A stretch of 64,000 bases of DNA. Origin: an uncultured Oxalobacter sp. (GTDB lineage Bacteria > Pseudomonadota > Gammaproteobacteria > Burkholderiales > Burkholderiaceae_D). The notes under the pieces were generated by a model that was given only the letters and a program-made list of their open reading frames with translations, had not been told where the DNA came from and ran no database searches. Both the position numbers and the translations under genes were made by a program. The stretch covers positions 62,001-126,000 of the forward strand of contig CAKQWF010000003.1 of assembly GCA_934277985.1 (NCBI GenBank), written 5' to 3'. Shown piece after piece: positions 46,916 to 55,583 of this stretch. Each line of letters starts with the position of its first letter. Positions within the stretch are counted from its first letter, which is position 1.

Positions 46916-47716
46916 ATGTACGTCGATTCACATTGCCACATTCATCTGCGTGAACTGGCACAGCGCCAGGACGAAGTATTGCGTAACATGGCAACCAACA
47001 AGGTCAGCCATGCCCTGTGTGTGACCATCAGTCTTGCGGATTTTCCGGCTGCGCTGGCGCTGGCCGAAAAGCACGACAACATCCACACGACCGTCGGGGT
47101 TCACCCCAATCCTGACCCGAAGGACGTCGGTGAAATCGACATCGACAAACTGGTGGAACTGGCACGTCATCCGAAAGTCGTCGCCATCGGCGAAACCGGA
47201 CTGGACTACTATCGCGTAAAACCGCGCCAGAAATGGCAATGGGACCGATTCCGTGCACAAATCCGCGCTTCCCGCAAGGTCGGCAAACCGCTGGTCATCC
47301 ATACCCGCCAGGCCGCGGAAGATACTATTCAGGTACTTCAGGAAGAAGGGGCAGGGCTGGACAAGGGCGGTTTCGGCGGCATCATGCATTGTTTTTCCGA
47401 AACCATGCCGATCGCGAAAGCCGCGCTGGATATGGGTTTTTACATTTCTTTCTCGGGCGTTCTGACCTATCCGGCATCCAAAAACCTGCGTTCGCTTGCG
47501 CGCCTGATTCCACTGGACCGCGTCCTGATCGAAACCGATTGTCCATGGCTCACGCCACAACCCTGGCGCGGCAAGACCAATGAACCGGCATTCGTCACCG
47601 AAGTCGCCAAACAGCTTGCCATGGTCAAAGGCATGTCCGTCGAACGTATCGCGCGGCATACCGCCGAAAATTATTTCAGGCTTTTCGGCCTTGAAAATAC
47701 CCTCGCCAAGGATTGA
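46916..47716 (+). CDS. TatD-family metal-dependent hydrolase (YcfH-like)
   Basis: 266 residues. The metal-binding HxH is in MYVDSHCHIHLRELAQR; other ligands lie in AIGETGLDYYR, VIHTRQA, MHCFSE and LIETDCPWLTPQP. Family members are Mg-dependent DNases of the TIM-barrel amidohydrolase class, and some deacylate D-aminoacyl-tRNA. Position after holB matches YcfH. Many betaproteobacteria have a pilZ gene between holB and this gene; here the gap is only 57 bp and has none. A second member lies at 56300-57103. Confidence 0.92.
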   Translation: MYVDSHCHIHLRELAQRQDEVLRNMATNKVSHALCVTISLADFPAALALAEKHDNIHTTVGVHPNPDPKDVGEIDIDKLVELARHPKVVAIGETGLDYYRVKPRQKWQWDRFRAQIRASRKVGKPLVIHTRQAAEDTIQVLQEEGAGLDKGGFGGIMHCFSETMPIAKAALDMGFYISFSGVLTYPASKNLRSLARLIPLDRVLIETDCPWLTPQPWRGKTNEPAFVTEVAKQLAMVKGMSVERIARHTAENYFRLFGLENTLAKD

Positions 47717-47936
47717 AAAAACACTGCAGAAACTTCCTTTCATAAAACGGTTTCTTTTGCATCACGACCGCATTTCGGTTTTTTTGAACGATATTTGAAA
47801 AAAAACTACCCCTTTAAAAAAAAGGGGAGTAGAATTACTTTCAACGTGAGCACCAACGGTACTTTAAACCGGAAGGCATATGTAAAAGAGGTGCATATTC
47901 ATCACCAACAAACCAGATAGATGTAAGGAATTTATT

Positions 47937-48023
47937 ATGAAAAACTCTTCCATGATTCTGAGAACCCTGTTCATCGTTATCGCCGGTGTTGTCATCACCA
48001 CACTGTGGGTTCAGGCAGTCTGA
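47937..48023 (+). CDS. 28-residue single-pass membrane peptide, unknown function
   Basis: ATG at 47937 is preceded by AAGGA (47925-47929), a good ribosome-binding site with 7-base spacing. The product starts MKNSSMILRT and continues with LFIVIAGVVITTLWVQAV; residues 7-26 are one hydrophobic helix, with a positive N-terminus that would stay in the cytoplasm. A strong terminator starts 22 bases after the TGA. The gene is too short for most gene finders. I do not recognise a family; small regulatory subunits of respiratory or transport complexes have this shape, but no such complex is adjacent. Confidence 0.6.
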   Translation: MKNSSMILRTLFIVIAGVVITTLWVQAV

Positions 48024-48044
48024 TCATCATGCCTTATCAGGGAA

Positions 48045-48077
48045 GGAGATTGCATCGGCAATCTCCGTTTTCCTTTC
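48045..48077 (+). terminator. terminator after the small membrane peptide gene
   Basis: GGAGATTGC (48045-48053) pairs perfectly with GCAATCTCC (48058-48066) around ATCG, followed by GTTTTCCTTTC. It is a strong Rho-independent terminator 22 bases past the 28-codon gene. Confidence 0.85.
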
Positions 48078-48106
48078 AATAAAAAATACTTGCAAATCAT
48101 TCTGTT

Positions 48107-48140
48107 ACAAACGCTTCTTAAAGCGTTTGTTTTTGTTTTT
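48107..48140 (+). terminator. second strong terminator
   Basis: ACAAACGCTT (48107-48116) pairs perfectly with AAGCGTTTGT (48121-48130) around CTTA, followed by TTTTGTTTTT. No gene lies between it and the previous terminator, so it is either a tandem terminator or the 3' end of a small RNA. Confidence 0.8.
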
Positions 48141-48216
48141 CCGTCTTGCTTTTTTACATGGAATAATCGGTTCCGCGATTTTCATGCAAAAAGCATTTAT
48201 TCCCCCCGTCTTTGCG

Positions 48217-48245
48217 AATACCTGTAAAAACAGGTATTTTTTCTG
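48217..48245 (+). terminator. third terminator-like stem-loop
   Basis: AATACCTGT (48217-48225) pairs with ACAGGTATT (48230-48238) around AAAA, followed by TTTTCTG. It lies about 80 bases after the second terminator with no recognisable gene between. Confidence 0.75.
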
Positions 48246-48298
48246 AAAAAAACGTTTTTCCTTTTTTCAGGTTTTATTGAAACCTTTTATAAAACCGT
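48243..48298. repeat. two further AT-rich inverted repeats
   Basis: CTGAAAAAA (48243-48251) can pair with TTTTTTCAG (48262-48270). Immediately after, GGTTTTAT (from 48270) can pair with ATAAAACC. These abut the third terminator-like stem-loop. They may form bidirectional termination structures; the low complexity makes them less certain. Confidence 0.45.
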
Positions 48299-48673
48299 CA
48301 GAAAATACCGATTTTTCCGATAATCCGTGAAAGATTTATTTTATTTACGATTATATAAACGACATTCACTGTCAGCAAATATCTTTCACCATCAATGGAT
48401 CAAATATCCAGAAACAAAAAAAACGTCCGGAACGATTTACATGTAAATATATTCATCATTATCCGGAAAATGGAAAGGATATTTTCCGCGGATGGTTTGC
48501 CATAATCCGGACGATATGATGCCAGGCGAAACGGGAACATCCTGTGCGCCGTTTCGCCTGGCCGACGGTACCATGCAAAAATCCATCCGTTGCAGGAATG
48601 ACGCACCGCATCTCGACAGGGATGAAATTTGCCGCATAATACGCGCAACGACCGAACTATCATTTGCCCCACC

Positions 48674-49387
48674 ATGACGATATCCATCACACTGCGCCGA
48701 TTTGCCTTCCGTTTCTTTTCCTGTCTGCTGCTCATGTCGTGCTGCCTGTCGGCTGCACAGGCCGGATCCTTCGATGACTGGTTCATCGCCGTCAAAAACG
48801 ACCAGCCCGGAAAGGTAAAGGACTTGCTGCGACGCGGATTCAACCCCAATGCCGTCGAACCGGAAAGAGGCGACACCGGGCTGATCCTGGCAATGCGCGA
48901 AAATTCGATGGGAGTCATGGAAGTCTTGCTGGCCGACAGCAGAACCCATATCGACGCGGAAGCGTTCAATGGCGACAATGCCCTGATGATCGCGTGTTAC
49001 AACGGCAACGAAAAAGCCGTCAAGGCCCTTCTGGACAAAGGGGCAAAGGTCAACAAGAACGGCTGGGCGCCTTTGCATTATGCCGCCGCCAGCGGCAACA
49101 ACCGGATTGTCCAGATGCTGCTGGACAAGGATGCTTTCATCGATGCCGTATCACCCAACGCCACGACGCCGATCATGATGGCCGCGCGGGGAGGGCATAT
49201 CTATACCGTCAAGCTGCTGCACGACAATGGCGCGGATGCCACGATGAAAAACCAGCGCGGTTACTCGGCCATGGACTTCGCAAGGGAAAACAAGAATACC
49301 GATATCGCCACCGGTCTGGAATACCGTATCAAAAAAGAAGCGGCACTGGCAAAACGCAAGAACGTCATGCCGAAGTTTCCTTTCTGA
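48674..49387 (+). CDS. exported ankyrin-repeat protein
   Basis: 237 residues from the ATG at 48674, whose product starts with a signal peptide (MTISITLRRFAFRFFSCLLLMSCCLSAAQAG; cleavage likely after AQA). Upstream in-frame codons would spoil it. Four or five ankyrin repeats follow, e.g. GDNALMIACYNGNEKAVKALLDKGAKVNKNG, WAPLHYAAASGNNRIVQMLLDKDAFIDAVS and TTPIMMAARGGHIYTVKLLHDNGADATMKN. The C-terminus is a basic helix (EYRIKKEAALAKRKN). Periplasmic location and protein-binding role are inferred; related small ankyrin proteins are common in Burkholderiales. It is convergent with nadB, 20 bp away. Confidence 0.88.
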   Translation: MTISITLRRFAFRFFSCLLLMSCCLSAAQAGSFDDWFIAVKNDQPGKVKDLLRRGFNPNAVEPERGDTGLILAMRENSMGVMEVLLADSRTHIDAEAFNGDNALMIACYNGNEKAVKALLDKGAKVNKNGWAPLHYAAASGNNRIVQMLLDKDAFIDAVSPNATTPIMMAARGGHIYTVKLLHDNGADATMKNQRGYSAMDFARENKNTDIATGLEYRIKKEAALAKRKNVMPKFPF

Positions 49388-49407
49388 TGCCTACTTTCTG
49401 ATGCACC

Positions 49408-51033
49408 TCAGGCCGTAGTGGCGGTGGGACGTTTTCTGAACGGCGTCAGAACCGTCGGCATGGCTTTCGGGAAGGTCGCCGGATAGTCGGAATTGAAATG
49501 CAATCCGCGACTTTCCTTGCGCAGCAGGGCACTTTCCACGATCATCGAGGCCACGTCGACCAGGTTGCGCAATTCCAGCAAGTTGTTGCTGATGATGAAA
49601 TTGGCGTAATACTCGTCGATTTCCTCACGCAACAGATGAATCCGGCGCTGGGCACGTTCCAGTCGCTTCGTTGTCCTGACGATACCGACATAGTTCCACA
49701 TGAACCTGCGCAGTTCATCCCAATTGTGTGAAATGACGACTTCCTCGTTGGCATTGGAAACACGGCTTTCGTCCCATTGCGGCAATTCATGGAACGGTTC
49801 CTGCGGCAGGCTGGCGATATGTTCCGCCGCCGTCTTGCCGATGACCAGACATTCCAGCAGTGAATTGCTGGCGAGACGATTCGCGCCATGCAGGCCGGTG
49901 CATGCCGTTTCACCGACGGCATAAAGATTTCTGATATCCGTACGTCCCAGGGTATCGGTGACCACGCCGCCACAAGTGAAATGCGTCGCCGGAACGACAG
50001 GAATCGGTTCTTTCGTGATATCGATCCCCAGTTCCATGCAACGCGCATAAATCGTCGGGAAGTGTTCCTTGAGAAATTCCGGACTCTGGTGGCTGATGTC
50101 GAGATGGACATAATCCAGACCGCGTTTTTTCATCTCGAAGTCGATGGAACGCGCCACGATATCGCGCGGCGCCAGTTCGGCACGCGGATCGTGTTCCGGC
50201 ATGAAGCGCATGCCGGCATCGGCTCCCGCATCCGGCGGCAGTTTCAAAAGGCCGCCTTCGCCGCGGACCGATTCGGAAATCAGAAACGACTTGGCATACG
50301 GGTGATACAGGCAGGTCGGGTGGAACTGCACGAATTCCATGTTGGAAACCCGGCAACCCGCACGCCATGCCATGGCCACACCGTCACCGGTCGATGTGTC
50401 CGGATTGGTCGTATATAGATAAACCTTGCCGGCGCCACCCGTCGCCAGCACGGTATGACGTGCCGCGAAGGTATGCACCTTGCCTTCTTCCTCGTTCAAT
50501 ACATAAAGCCCGTAACATTCGACAGGCTGACGGTTTTCCGAGAGTTTTTCCGACGTGATCAGATCCACGGCGAAATGGTTCTCGAAAAGATGGATATTCG
50601 GACGGCTGCGGATGATTTTTTCCAGCGTCTGCTGGACGACATGACCTGTAGCATCGGCGGCATGGATGATCCGCCGTTCGCTGTGACCGCCTTCGCGCGT
50701 GAGGTGATAACCGGTCTGTGTGGACTTGTCCCTGGAGAAGGGAACGCCCTGATTGATCAGCCAGTCGATGGCTTCACTGCCATGTTCGACAATGAAACGG
50801 GTGGCGACTTCATCGCACAATCCCGCACCTGCCGTCAGGGTATCCTTGACATGTTTTTCGATACTGTCCAGTGCCGGATCGAGTACGGCGGCAATCCCGC
50901 CCTGTGCAAAATTGCTCGCGCTTTCCCACAAGGTTCGTTTGCAGATCAGCGCGATACGGTACGTTTCGGGAAGACGCAAGGCAACGGACAGACCCGCCAG
51001 TCCACTGCCGACAATAACGACATCGAAATTCAT
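49408..51033 (-). CDS. nadB: L-aspartate oxidase
   Basis: 541 residues. FAD-binding start NFDVVIVGSGLAGLSVALRLP (GxGxxG), then FAQGGIAAV, TREGGHSERRIIHAADATG, HTVLATGGAGKVYLYTTNPDTSTGDGVAMAWRAG and MEFVQFHPTCLYHP, all of the succinate dehydrogenase/NadB family. TCGGVVTDTLGRTDIRNLYAVGE and the HGANRLASNSLLE loop are also present. The enzyme oxidises L-aspartate to iminoaspartate, the first step of NAD synthesis; nadA and nadC are not in the window. The upstream gap (51034-51419) holds two large inverted repeats. Confidence 0.95.
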   Translation of the reverse strand: MNFDVVIVGSGLAGLSVALRLPETYRIALICKRTLWESASNFAQGGIAAVLDPALDSIEKHVKDTLTAGAGLCDEVATRFIVEHGSEAIDWLINQGVPFSRDKSTQTGYHLTREGGHSERRIIHAADATGHVVQQTLEKIIRSRPNIHLFENHFAVDLITSEKLSENRQPVECYGLYVLNEEEGKVHTFAARHTVLATGGAGKVYLYTTNPDTSTGDGVAMAWRAGCRVSNMEFVQFHPTCLYHPYAKSFLISESVRGEGGLLKLPPDAGADAGMRFMPEHDPRAELAPRDIVARSIDFEMKKRGLDYVHLDISHQSPEFLKEHFPTIYARCMELGIDITKEPIPVVPATHFTCGGVVTDTLGRTDIRNLYAVGETACTGLHGANRLASNSLLECLVIGKTAAEHIASLPQEPFHELPQWDESRVSNANEEVVISHNWDELRRFMWNYVGIVRTTKRLERAQRRIHLLREEIDEYYANFIISNNLLELRNLVDVASMIVESALLRKESRGLHFNSDYPATFPKAMPTVLTPFRKRPTATTA

Positions 51034-51161
51034 GACTTTTTACCGGAACAATTATTGTTTCTGAAACGAACACTATATTCCATTGAACGCGTTTCGTCAT
51101 GTTTTTTGCACCGGCTTGTACCGTCCGAAGTCCATTTTGGTACATATCGGCGCACGAAGAC

Positions 51162-51194
51162 GTGCCTTTGCCGGTATGGTATTGGCAAAGGCAC
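51162..51194. repeat. 11-bp perfect inverted repeat
   Basis: GTGCCTTTGCC (51162-51172) pairs exactly with GGCAAAGGCAC (51184-51194) around an 11-base loop. There is no U-tract on either side, so it is not a standard terminator. It lies about 130 bases upstream of the nadB start. Confidence 0.65.
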
Positions 51195-51298
51195 AACAAT
51201 CCGCCTGCACAAGAGGGCATTTCCTGCGGTTTCCGACAAAAGCGGTTCCGCCAGACACTGCGCAAACGTACAATGAAAACCGTTATGCAGGAGCCGGC

Positions 51299-51322
51299 CA
51301 GCAAGGCATCGATGCCTTGCTG
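51299..51322. repeat. 24-bp perfect palindrome
   Basis: CAGCAAGGCATC (51299-51310) is followed without a loop by its exact complement GATGCCTTGCTG (51311-51322). Flanking CCGGC and GCCGG can extend the pairing with a one-base bulge. It lies about 100 bases before proC. It could bind a dimeric protein or extrude as a cruciform. Confidence 0.65.
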
Positions 51323-51419
51323 CCGGTCATACCGATATGGAAAAGAACGACAATCGATCAAGCCAGGTGCGCGAATCGCCTGATATCCGGCCAGGCCGGA
51401 CCTGACAAAAGGAGGAGTC

Positions 51420-52208
51420 ATGAAAAAACTGGGATTTATCGGCATGGGCAATATGGCGTCGGCCATTCTTCTGGGCGCCGTCAGGTCGGGTTTTCTCAAG
51501 GGTGAAGAAACCGTCGCCTACGATCTGAACGGCTTCAAGCTCGACAGCATGAACAAGGCATGCGGCATGGCCAGGGCCGCATCCACGGAAGAAGTCATCG
51601 CCGACAGCGAAATCGTGTTGCTTGCCGTCAAGCCGAAAGCCGTCGAAAACATTCTGGCCGAACAGCGTGAACGCCTGAAAGGCAAAACCCTGCTGTCGAT
51701 CGCCGCAGGATGGCAATACAGCCGACTGCGCCGACTGCTCGATACTTCGACGCACATATGCGCCATCATGCCCAATACCCCGGCGCTGGTCGGCGAGGGC
51801 ATGACCATCATCGAAGCCACCAACGATCTGTCGCAAAAAGAGCTGATCTTCACCCGCCGCCTGTTCGGCTCGCTGGGCCAGGTCGAGGAACTTTCCAGCG
51901 AAATGATGGCGGTCGGCGGCACGCTCTCCGGATGTGCCCCCGCATGGATATTCATGGTCATCGAGGCGCTGGCGGACGGTGCCGTCTATTACGGTCTGCC
52001 GAGAGACATCGCCTACAAACTGGCCAGCCAGACCGTACTGGGTTCCGGCAAGATGGTTCGTGACACCAAAACCCATCCCGGCAAACTCAAAGATGATGTC
52101 TGTTCTCCGGGCGGCATCACCATTCGTGGCGTCAAGGCGCTCGAGGCGGGCGGTCTGCGTATCGCAATGATGAACGCCATGGAAGCCGCATTCAAAAAAC
52201 CGGACTGA
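51420..52208 (+). CDS. proC: pyrroline-5-carboxylate reductase
   Basis: 262 residues. N-terminal NADP-binding motif GFIGMGNMASAILLGAV (GxGxMA); the C-terminal signature DDVCSPGGITIRGVKALEAGGLRIAMMNAMEAA contains the P5C-reductase pattern. It performs the last step of proline synthesis. The ATG at 51420 follows a near-ideal Shine-Dalgarno (AAAGGAGGAG). In many proteobacteria a yggS-type PLP protein precedes proC; here a non-coding gap does. A bidirectional terminator follows. Confidence 0.95.
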   Translation: MKKLGFIGMGNMASAILLGAVRSGFLKGEETVAYDLNGFKLDSMNKACGMARAASTEEVIADSEIVLLAVKPKAVENILAEQRERLKGKTLLSIAAGWQYSRLRRLLDTSTHICAIMPNTPALVGEGMTIIEATNDLSQKELIFTRRLFGSLGQVEELSSEMMAVGGTLSGCAPAWIFMVIEALADGAVYYGLPRDIAYKLASQTVLGSGKMVRDTKTHPGKLKDDVCSPGGITIRGVKALEAGGLRIAMMNAMEAAFKKPD

Positions 52209-52250
52209 AAAGCATACAAGCCGCTTTTCCGGTCCATACTTCTTGCGACG

Positions 52251-52287
52251 ACAAAAAGACGGTACCCGAACGGTATCGTCTTTTTGT
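52251..52287. terminator. bidirectional terminator between proC and recJ
   Basis: ACAAAAAGACGGTACC (52251-52266) pairs with GGTATCGTCTTTTTGT (52272-52287), 15 of 16 positions matching, around CGAAC. The A-run on the left and T-run on the right give a U-tract in both directions, so it should end both proC (plus) and recJ (minus). Confidence 0.88.
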
Positions 52288-52345
52288 ATATGCCTGAAAC
52301 TGTACCGGCATCATGCCGTCATGGAATTTGTCCCTCAGATCGCGA

Positions 52346-54052
52346 TCAGGGAAAAGCGCGGCCCGGTTCGGCATGCTCGACCATGATCTGTACGGACGTT
52401 CGCCCGTTGTATTCATTGGCGTCAAGCCGGTATGCCAGCAATACCCGCTCGGACAGACGTTCGGGATTGCCGAAACGGATCGCGTTGTAATGGCGGCCAT
52501 TGCGTTCCAGCTGCAATTTCAGATGCTTTTCTTTCAGCACCCGCTGGTTGCGTACCGTGAATTCATCGCAAAAGAGGGGAGGCGGAAAACCATGTCCCCA
52601 GACTTGCGCATCCAGCATATCGATGAACGGCAGTGTGAAACAATCATCGTCGAGCGAACCGTCCGTCTCGATCTGTCGTTCGAGTTGTGTTTGCGTCAAC
52701 CATCCGCGCGCCACTTCCTCGAACGCCTCCGAAAACGTCGCGAATCCGTCCGGTTTGAGCGTCAGACCGGCCGCCATGGCATGTCCGCCGAACTGGACGA
52801 TCAGGCCAGGGTGGCGCTTGGCGACCAGATCGAGCGCATCACGCAGATGAAATTCCGGAATCGAGCGGCCGGAGCCCTTGAGCATCCCGTCCTTTCCGAC
52901 GGCGAACGCCATTGTCGGCCGGAAATATTTTTCCTTGATCCGTGAAGCCAGAATGCCGACGATTCCCTGATGCCAGTCCGCAGACTGCACACAGATCGTC
53001 GCCCGGTCTTCCGGATGGATGTGCGCGATCTGTTCACGGGCATCCAGTCGCATGTCCGCCTCGATTTCACGCCGTTCAATATTGATCCGGTTCAGTTCTC
53101 CGGCCATCGCCAGCGCACGATCGAAATCATCGGCCAGCAGGCATTCGATACCCAGCGACATATCCGAGAGCCGTCCTGCCGCATTCAGGCGCGGACCGAG
53201 GGCGAAACCGAGATCGAAGGGGGAAGCCTTGCGGTAATCGCGTCCGGAAACACGGAAAAGCGCTGAAATACCGGGCTGCATGTTGCCGCTCCGGATACGG
53301 CGCAAACCCTGCGCCACCAGAATCCGGTTGTTGGCATCAAGTCGCACGACATCGGCGAAAGTCCCCAGCGCCACCAGATCCAGCAGAGAATCCAGACGGG
53401 GTTGCGTCCGTTCGTCGAATACATGACGTGAACGCAATTCCGAACGCAGGGCCATCAAGACATAAAACATGACGCCCACACCCGCCAGATGCTTGCTGGG
53501 AAAAGAACATCCCGGCTGGTTCGGATTGACGACGATACAATGCTGCGGCAAACGTTCGCCGGGCAAATGGTGATCCGTCACCAGAACTTCCATTCCCAGC
53601 GCGACTGCGCGCTCGATACCTTCCAGACTGGCGATACCGTTATCGACGGTGACCAGTACATCCGTTCCGTGATTTTCACGAGCCATATCGACGATGGCAG
53701 GGGTCAGCCCGTAACCGTTGTCGAAACGGTTCGGCACCATATAATCGGCACGCGCTCCCATCAGGCGCAGGCCCCGAAGCGCCAGCGCACAGGCTGTCGC
53801 GCCATCGCAATCGTAATCGGCGATTACAGTGATTTTCTTGCCTGCAGCAATGGTATCGGCCAGAAAAGCCGCCGCCTCGCCAATGCAGGACAACTGTTCC
53901 GGATGAATCATGCCCGACAATCCCGTGGACAACTGTGCCGCCTCCGTAATGCCGCGCGAGGCGAAAATTCTGGCCAGCACAGGATGGATACCGGCATCGC
54001 ACAAATGCCGGAAAGCGGGTGCAGGACAGGAACGGACAACGATTCGGGTCAT
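52346..54052 (-). CDS. recJ: single-stranded-DNA exonuclease RecJ
   Basis: 568 residues from the ATG at 54050-54052 (MTRIVVRSCPAPAFRHLCDAGIHPVLARIFASRGI); an ATG six codons upstream is possible, and the frame extends further without similarity. The DHH-family motifs are VIADYDCDGATACA (motif I), VTVDNGIAS (II), VTDHHLPG (III) and LAGVGV (IV). The DHHA1 domain has IVQFGGHAMAAGLTL. RecJ digests ssDNA 5' to 3' in RecF recombination, mismatch and base-excision repair. The length is close to E. coli RecJ (577). Confidence 0.94.
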   Translation of the reverse strand: MTRIVVRSCPAPAFRHLCDAGIHPVLARIFASRGITEAAQLSTGLSGMIHPEQLSCIGEAAAFLADTIAAGKKITVIADYDCDGATACALALRGLRLMGARADYMVPNRFDNGYGLTPAIVDMARENHGTDVLVTVDNGIASLEGIERAVALGMEVLVTDHHLPGERLPQHCIVVNPNQPGCSFPSKHLAGVGVMFYVLMALRSELRSRHVFDERTQPRLDSLLDLVALGTFADVVRLDANNRILVAQGLRRIRSGNMQPGISALFRVSGRDYRKASPFDLGFALGPRLNAAGRLSDMSLGIECLLADDFDRALAMAGELNRINIERREIEADMRLDAREQIAHIHPEDRATICVQSADWHQGIVGILASRIKEKYFRPTMAFAVGKDGMLKGSGRSIPEFHLRDALDLVAKRHPGLIVQFGGHAMAAGLTLKPDGFATFSEAFEEVARGWLTQTQLERQIETDGSLDDDCFTLPFIDMLDAQVWGHGFPPPLFCDEFTVRNQRVLKEKHLKLQLERNGRHYNAIRFGNPERLSERVLLAYRLDANEYNGRTSVQIMVEHAEPGRAFP

Positions 54053-54314
54053 GAGAGGACAAAAACGCATACCGCCTGATTTGACCGGTGGCGATATGGA
54101 TACCATAAAAAGAAAATTCTCGCACTTTTCAGCAAATTCGGGAATATCCGCGACGATTTGTTTTTCATTTTCATATGGATACCGACCTTGCCCGGCATGC
54201 CGTGAAACCGGTCCGAACGTCCATGGCATGCGCTGCGACAAAAGACGATACCGCCCGCATGTGACGACGGCGCAAATATGTGGCAAACTGTCTGGTCTTG
54301 CCGGGAGTCACACG

Positions 54315-55583
54315 TTGAAACTATTTTCCAATCTGCCGTTCGAATGGCTTGTCGGCCTGCGTTACATCCGTTCCGGAAAACGCAGCGGCCGGAACCGCTT
54401 CATCTCCTTCATCTCGCTCATCTCGATGGCCGGTATCGCGCTGGGCGTCGCCGCGCTCATCATCGTCTTGTCCGTCATGAACGGTTTCCAGAAAGAAGTG
54501 CGCGACCGGATGCTGTCGGTTCTGCCGCATATCGAAGTACAGGACGTCTACGGCTCGCTGCCTGACTGGCAAAGAACCGCCGCCCGCGTCCGTGAACATC
54601 CAGACGTGACCGGTACCGCCCCCTATGTAATCGGACAGGCGCTCGTCACCCGCAACGACATCATGCGTGGCGTCGTCGTGCGTGGCATCGTGCCATCGGA
54701 AGAACCCAACGTTTCCGATATCGCCCGCCAGTTCCGCTACGGCAAGCTCGGCGACCTGCAACCCGGCACCTTCAACATCGCCATCGGCAAGGAACTGGCC
54801 CGCGTCCTGCGCATCGGTCCGGGCGACAAACTGACCGTCATCGTCCCGCAAGGGCAGGTGACCCCGGCCGGCGTTTTGCCGCGTCTGAAACAGTTCACCG
54901 TCACTGGCGTATTCGAAGCAGGGCATTTTGAATTCGATTCTTCTTTCGCATTCGTCAACATGGAAGATGCCATGCGCATGTTCCGTACGGTATCTCCAAC
55001 TGGATTACGTTTACAAATCAACGACATGCAGGAAGCTCCTCAGGTAGGACGTGAACTTTCTCTCATGCTATCCGGCGACGACGTCATCGTCCGCGACTGG
55101 TCGAAACAGAACCGCAACTGGTTCGCCGCCGTCCAGACCGAGAAAAAAATGATGTTCATCATCCTCATGCTCATCATCGCCGTGGCGACTTTCAATCTCG
55201 TCTCGACGCTGGTCATGACCGTCACCGAAAAACAGGCCGACATCGCCATATTGCGCACACTGGGCGCCTCGCCGCGTTCCATCATGAAAATCTTCATGAT
55301 ACAGGGGGCGCTCGCCGGTATTTTCGGTACCCTGATCGGTGCCGGATTCGGCATACTCGTGGCCGTCAACATCGACGTCATCGTTCCATTCATCGAACGC
55401 CTGTTCGGCTTCCAGTTCCTGCCCAAGGACATCTACCTCATCAGTTCGCTGCCGTCCGACTTGCGCTGGACGGACGTGCTGGTCATCGGCGGATCGTCCG
55501 TCATTCTGTCTTTCCTGGCTACGCTGTACCCGAGCTGGAGCGCGGCCAAGGTCAATCCTGCGGAGGCGCTGCGCTATGAATGA
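54315..55583 (+). CDS. lolC: lipoprotein-releasing ABC transporter permease (LolC/LolE family)
   Basis: 422 residues, starting from TTG at 54315 (read as Met): [66 protein letters not shown]. No in-frame ATG or GTG nearby gives this conserved start, and GGGAG at 54303-54307 is properly placed. Four transmembrane helices (one N-terminal, three C-terminal: [39 protein letters not shown] onward) surround a periplasmic domain. With LolD it extracts lipoproteins from the inner membrane for LolA. Only one such permease is present, as in other betaproteobacteria that use a LolF-type homodimer. It overlaps lolD by 8 bases. Confidence 0.9.
   Translation: MKLFSNLPFEWLVGLRYIRSGKRSGRNRFISFISLISMAGIALGVAALIIVLSVMNGFQKEVRDRMLSVLPHIEVQDVYGSLPDWQRTAARVREHPDVTGTAPYVIGQALVTRNDIMRGVVVRGIVPSEEPNVSDIARQFRYGKLGDLQPGTFNIAIGKELARVLRIGPGDKLTVIVPQGQVTPAGVLPRLKQFTVTGVFEAGHFEFDSSFAFVNMEDAMRMFRTVSPTGLRLQINDMQEAPQVGRELSLMLSGDDVIVRDWSKQNRNWFAAVQTEKKMMFIILMLIIAVATFNLVSTLVMTVTEKQADIAILRTLGASPRSIMKIFMIQGALAGIFGTLIGAGFGILVAVNIDVIVPFIERLFGFQFLPKDIYLISSLPSDLRWTDVLVIGGSSVILSFLATLYPSWSAAKVNPAEALRYE

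Larger units (their letters stand above)
47717..48673. other. 957-bp AT-rich region with a small gene and a hairpin series
   Basis: Base composition falls clearly below the neighbouring genes, especially at 48100-48480. The stretch holds a hairpin-like run CTACCCC...GGGGAGTAG (about 47806-47832), the 28-codon gene at 47937-48023, stem-loops at 48045-48066, 48107-48130, 48217-48238 and 48243-48270, a 14-bp palindrome ATTTACATGTAAAT at 48435-48448, and CGGAAAAT/ATTTTCCG at 48464-48488. Past 48300 I see no gene until the ankyrin protein at 48674. Confidence 0.6.
51034..51419. other. 386-bp divergent gap between nadB and proC
   Basis: No gene is evident. It contains the two inverted repeats annotated at 51162-51194 and 51299-51322 and, directly before proC, the strong ribosome-binding site AAAGGAGGAG. 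A small non-coding RNA or two divergent promoters would both fit. Confidence 0.5.

Noticed and set aside
47795..47835. TTGAAA...TAGAAT promoter for the small peptide gene
   Set aside because: The two boxes are 29 bases apart, far beyond a sigma-70 spacer; no better pair was found by eye.
48400..49078. Minus-strand open frames over the ankyrin gene start
   Set aside because: No ribosome-binding site or motif; the plus strand has a signal peptide and ankyrin repeats.
51083..51505. 140-codon open frame in the nadB-proC gap
   Set aside because: It overlaps the start of proC, spans both inverted repeats and has no similarity or ribosome-binding site.
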